Of a DNA stretch of 55,532 nt, positions 54,184 to 55,532 are shown one piece after another. Positions within the stretch are counted from its first letter, which is position 1; every line of letters begins with the position of its first letter. The notes beneath the pieces were generated by a model. That model saw only the letters and a program-made list of their open reading frames with translations, had not been told where the DNA came from and ran no database searches. Location: positions 1-55,532 of the forward strand of contig NZ_JAMOQU010000127.1 of assembly GCF_027063845.1 (NCBI RefSeq). The letters are read 5' to 3'. Both the position numbers and the translations under genes were made by a program. Source of the DNA: Thermococcus sp. Lineage in GTDB: Archaea > Methanobacteriota_B > Thermococci > Thermococcales > Thermococcaceae.

Positions 54184-54192
54184 GGTGAGAGC

Positions 54193-54927
54193 ATGAGGGG
54201 TGTTGCCTTCGTCGGCTTCAAGAAGAGCGGGAAGACGACGACTGTTGAGGCCGTCGCGAGGGTTTTGAAGGAGCGCGGTTACCGTGTAGCAATAGCGAAG
54301 AGCATGCACGTCGACTTCGACAGGGAAGGGAGCGACACCTGGCGGTTCTCGAAGGTTGCCGATGAGGTTATAGTTCACGCCCACGACACCGACGCGCTCC
54401 TGTTTAAGGCCAAGGACATAAACGCGCTCTTCTCGATGGTTTCGGCCGATTTCCTCCTGCTTGAGGGGTTCAAATCGATACAGCACGTCCCCAAGGTGAT
54501 ATGCGCGAGGGGCGAGGAGGACGTTAGAGAGCTCAACGACGGCTTAGCAATAGCGGTGAGCGGGGTCATAGCTTCGACAGGAATTAAGGAGATTGACGGC
54601 CTCCCCGTCATTGACGCGACGAAGGAACCCGAGAAGCTCGCCGACCTCGTCGAGAAAAGGGCCTTCATGCTCCCCAACATAGACTGCGGTCTCTGTGGCT
54701 TCAAGTGCGCCGAGATGGCGAGGATGATTGTCAGGGGCGAGAAAACGCTCAAGGACTGCGTTGTGCTGAGCTCGAAGCCCAAGGTCACGGTCAAGATAGA
54801 CGGCCAGGTTCTCCCGATGAAGGACTGGGTGCAGGAGCTGGTAGAGAAGACGATAAAGGGCATGCTCTCGGCGATGAAAGGCTACCGCGAGGGCAGGAGG
54901 ATAGAGATAGTGATTAGGGAGGATTAA
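54193..54927 (+). CDS. mobB: Molybdopterin-guanine dinucleotide biosynthesis MobB-like GTPase with Fe-S domain
   Basis: The N-terminal P-loop domain has FVGFKKSGKTTTVEAVARVL (Walker A), HVDFDREGSDTWRFSKVAD and LLLEGFKSIQHVPKV, the MobB pattern. A C-terminal extension (about 160-190) carries NIDCGLCGFKCAEMARMIVRG with a later Cys (KDCVVL), an Fe-S cluster motif like that of archaeal MobB and ferredoxin-type proteins. It likely serves tungstopterin cofactors in this lineage. The 244-residue product starts ten bases after the Sm-like gene; the two are probably cotranscribed. Confidence 0.87.
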   Translation: MRGVAFVGFKKSGKTTTVEAVARVLKERGYRVAIAKSMHVDFDREGSDTWRFSKVADEVIVHAHDTDALLFKAKDINALFSMVSADFLLLEGFKSIQHVPKVICARGEEDVRELNDGLAIAVSGVIASTGIKEIDGLPVIDATKEPEKLADLVEKRAFMLPNIDCGLCGFKCAEMARMIVRGEKTLKDCVVLSSKPKVTVKIDGQVLPMKDWVQELVEKTIKGMLSAMKGYREGRRIEIVIRED

Positions 54928-55450
54928 TCGGGTTCCTCTGTGTGAGTGCCTCAAGTCTCAGCTTTTTGAATTCCTCGTTCGTTCCTCCCTCGCCAAAGGT
55001 TCCCCGTCGGACGGTCTTGGCGAGTACCTTTATCCCCTCTCTGGCGTCATTAGCTTCATCTACGATTTTGACCTCCTCCACCCCGCCCTCTCCCAGAATC
55101 CACCCCTTAACTTCCCCTCCCGGCGTGACAATGAGCCAGGGAACCCGCCAGTTCTTCATTCCCTCCAAGTCGCGCTCGCTCGGCAATGGTGGGCATTTGA
55201 GGTGGGAGTGAAAGATTCCGACAACTTCGAGGCCCCTCGCTTCCGCCTCATCGAGGGCCCTGACCATTTCTTCTGGTTCCATCTCGAAGGCGCTCGGGGA
55301 GTTGAGCATGTTCCTGACCTGCTTCACTTCCAAAACCAGAAACTCTTCTTCGTCTCTCCTGCCTAGGAGGAAGCCGCACACTTCGATTTTCGAACTCCCT
55401 GCCATCTTGATGAGCATTTTGATAATCTCTCGCCCTATAATGAGCCTCAT
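54914..55450 (-). CDS. JAMM/MPN+ metalloprotease
   Basis: Zinc isopeptidase of the JAB1/MPN family (178 residues). The metal site HSHLKCPPLPSERD (H-x-H-x7-S-x2-D) and an upstream Glu in SSKIEVCGFLLG are intact. Archaeal members act as desampylases that cut SAMP conjugates from proteins. A C-terminal tail (about 130-178) is additional. A leaderless start is predicted: the palindromic TATA element at 55470-55487 lies about 25 bases before ATG 55450. The end overlaps mobB by 14 bases. Confidence 0.88.
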   Translation of the reverse strand: MRLIIGREIIKMLIKMAGSSKIEVCGFLLGRRDEEEFLVLEVKQVRNMLNSPSAFEMEPEEMVRALDEAEARGLEVVGIFHSHLKCPPLPSERDLEGMKNWRVPWLIVTPGGEVKGWILGEGGVEEVKIVDEANDAREGIKVLAKTVRRGTFGEGGTNEEFKKLRLEALTQRNPINPP

Positions 55451-55469
55451 GTGACAAATTTGACCCCAA

Positions 55470-55487
55470 CAAACTTTATAAAGTTTG
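55470..55487. promoter_or_regulatory. Perfect 18-bp palindromic TATA element, bidirectional promoter
   Basis: CAAACTTTATAAAGTTTG is its own reverse complement. It lies about 20 bases from ATG 55450 on the minus strand and 28 bases before ATG 55516 on the plus strand, so it may serve both genes. TGACAAA occurs on either side, at 55453-55459 and 55494-55500. Confidence 0.6.
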
Positions 55488-55515
55488 GCAATATGACAAA
55501 CCTCGCGGTGATACT

Positions 55516-55532
55516 ATGAGGTGGGCCCTCAC
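55516..55532 (+). CDS. Start of a gene cut by the window end
   Basis: ATG at 55516 follows GGTGATACT and opens a frame MRWAL that runs out of the window. The promoter position fits. Nothing can be said about the product. Confidence 0.45.

Overview
The window is chromosomal DNA of a hyperthermophilic euryarchaeon of the order Thermococcales, most likely a Thermococcus. The reasons are the gene content (che and archaellum clusters, aTrm56, archaeal NMN adenylyltransferase, MptE, SAM hydrolase of the DUF62 type), very short or overlapping intergenic spaces, GGTGA-type ribosome binding sites, AT-rich archaeal TATA boxes and box C/D guide RNAs. The species assignment is inference; no rRNA gene is present.

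Bases 1-7.2 kb hold a chemotaxis locus. cheA (cut by the window edge), cheB, cheY and cheR run leftward, and a sensor-less methyl-accepting protein and cheW run rightward. A coiled-coil membrane-anchored protein of unknown role converges on cheW. Bases 7.4-25.6 kb hold the archaellum locus: an EarA-like winged-helix regulator, a methyltransferase, five archaellin genes, then flaC, flaD, flaF, flaG, flaH, flaI and flaJ. FlaJ is translationally coupled to a large secreted, membrane-anchored protein. A second very large secreted Ig/CARDB-type protein is transcribed divergently from the archaellins. Tandem 12-bp repeats of the type ACCTACATAACC lie in the flaB promoter, in the cheR-mcp intergenic region and in the earA leader, so one regulator probably ties chemotaxis and motility together.

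Bases 25.6-36 kb are housekeeping genes: isoaspartyl methyltransferase, HAD hydrolases, a small type IV pilin with its prepilin peptidase, two ASCH proteins, archaetidylinositol-phosphate-synthase-like enzyme, aTrm56, SAM hydrolase, NadM and an MFS permease. Two box C/D sRNAs and one possible H/ACA sRNA sit in the gaps.

Bases 36-49.5 kb are accessory and decaying. A GH-A glycosidase is frameshifted. An AT-rich island encodes one HD-domain/Hanks-kinase fusion protein. A GNAT gene has an in-frame stop, a gluzincin protease is truncated, a beta-propeller gene has two compensating frameshifts, and a nitrilase has an in-frame amber codon. Intact tldD/pmbA and an uncharacterised regulator operon lie among them.

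Bases 49.5 kb to the end are compact housekeeping genes: a tRNA-binding OB protein, tyrosine phosphatase, nitroreductase, metallo-beta-lactamase fold hydrolase, Mut7-C RNase, MptE, Sm-like protein, MobB and a JAMM protease. No CRISPR array, tRNA, rRNA or insertion sequence was seen. No gene-free stretch exceeds 300 bases; the longest is 7205-7498.
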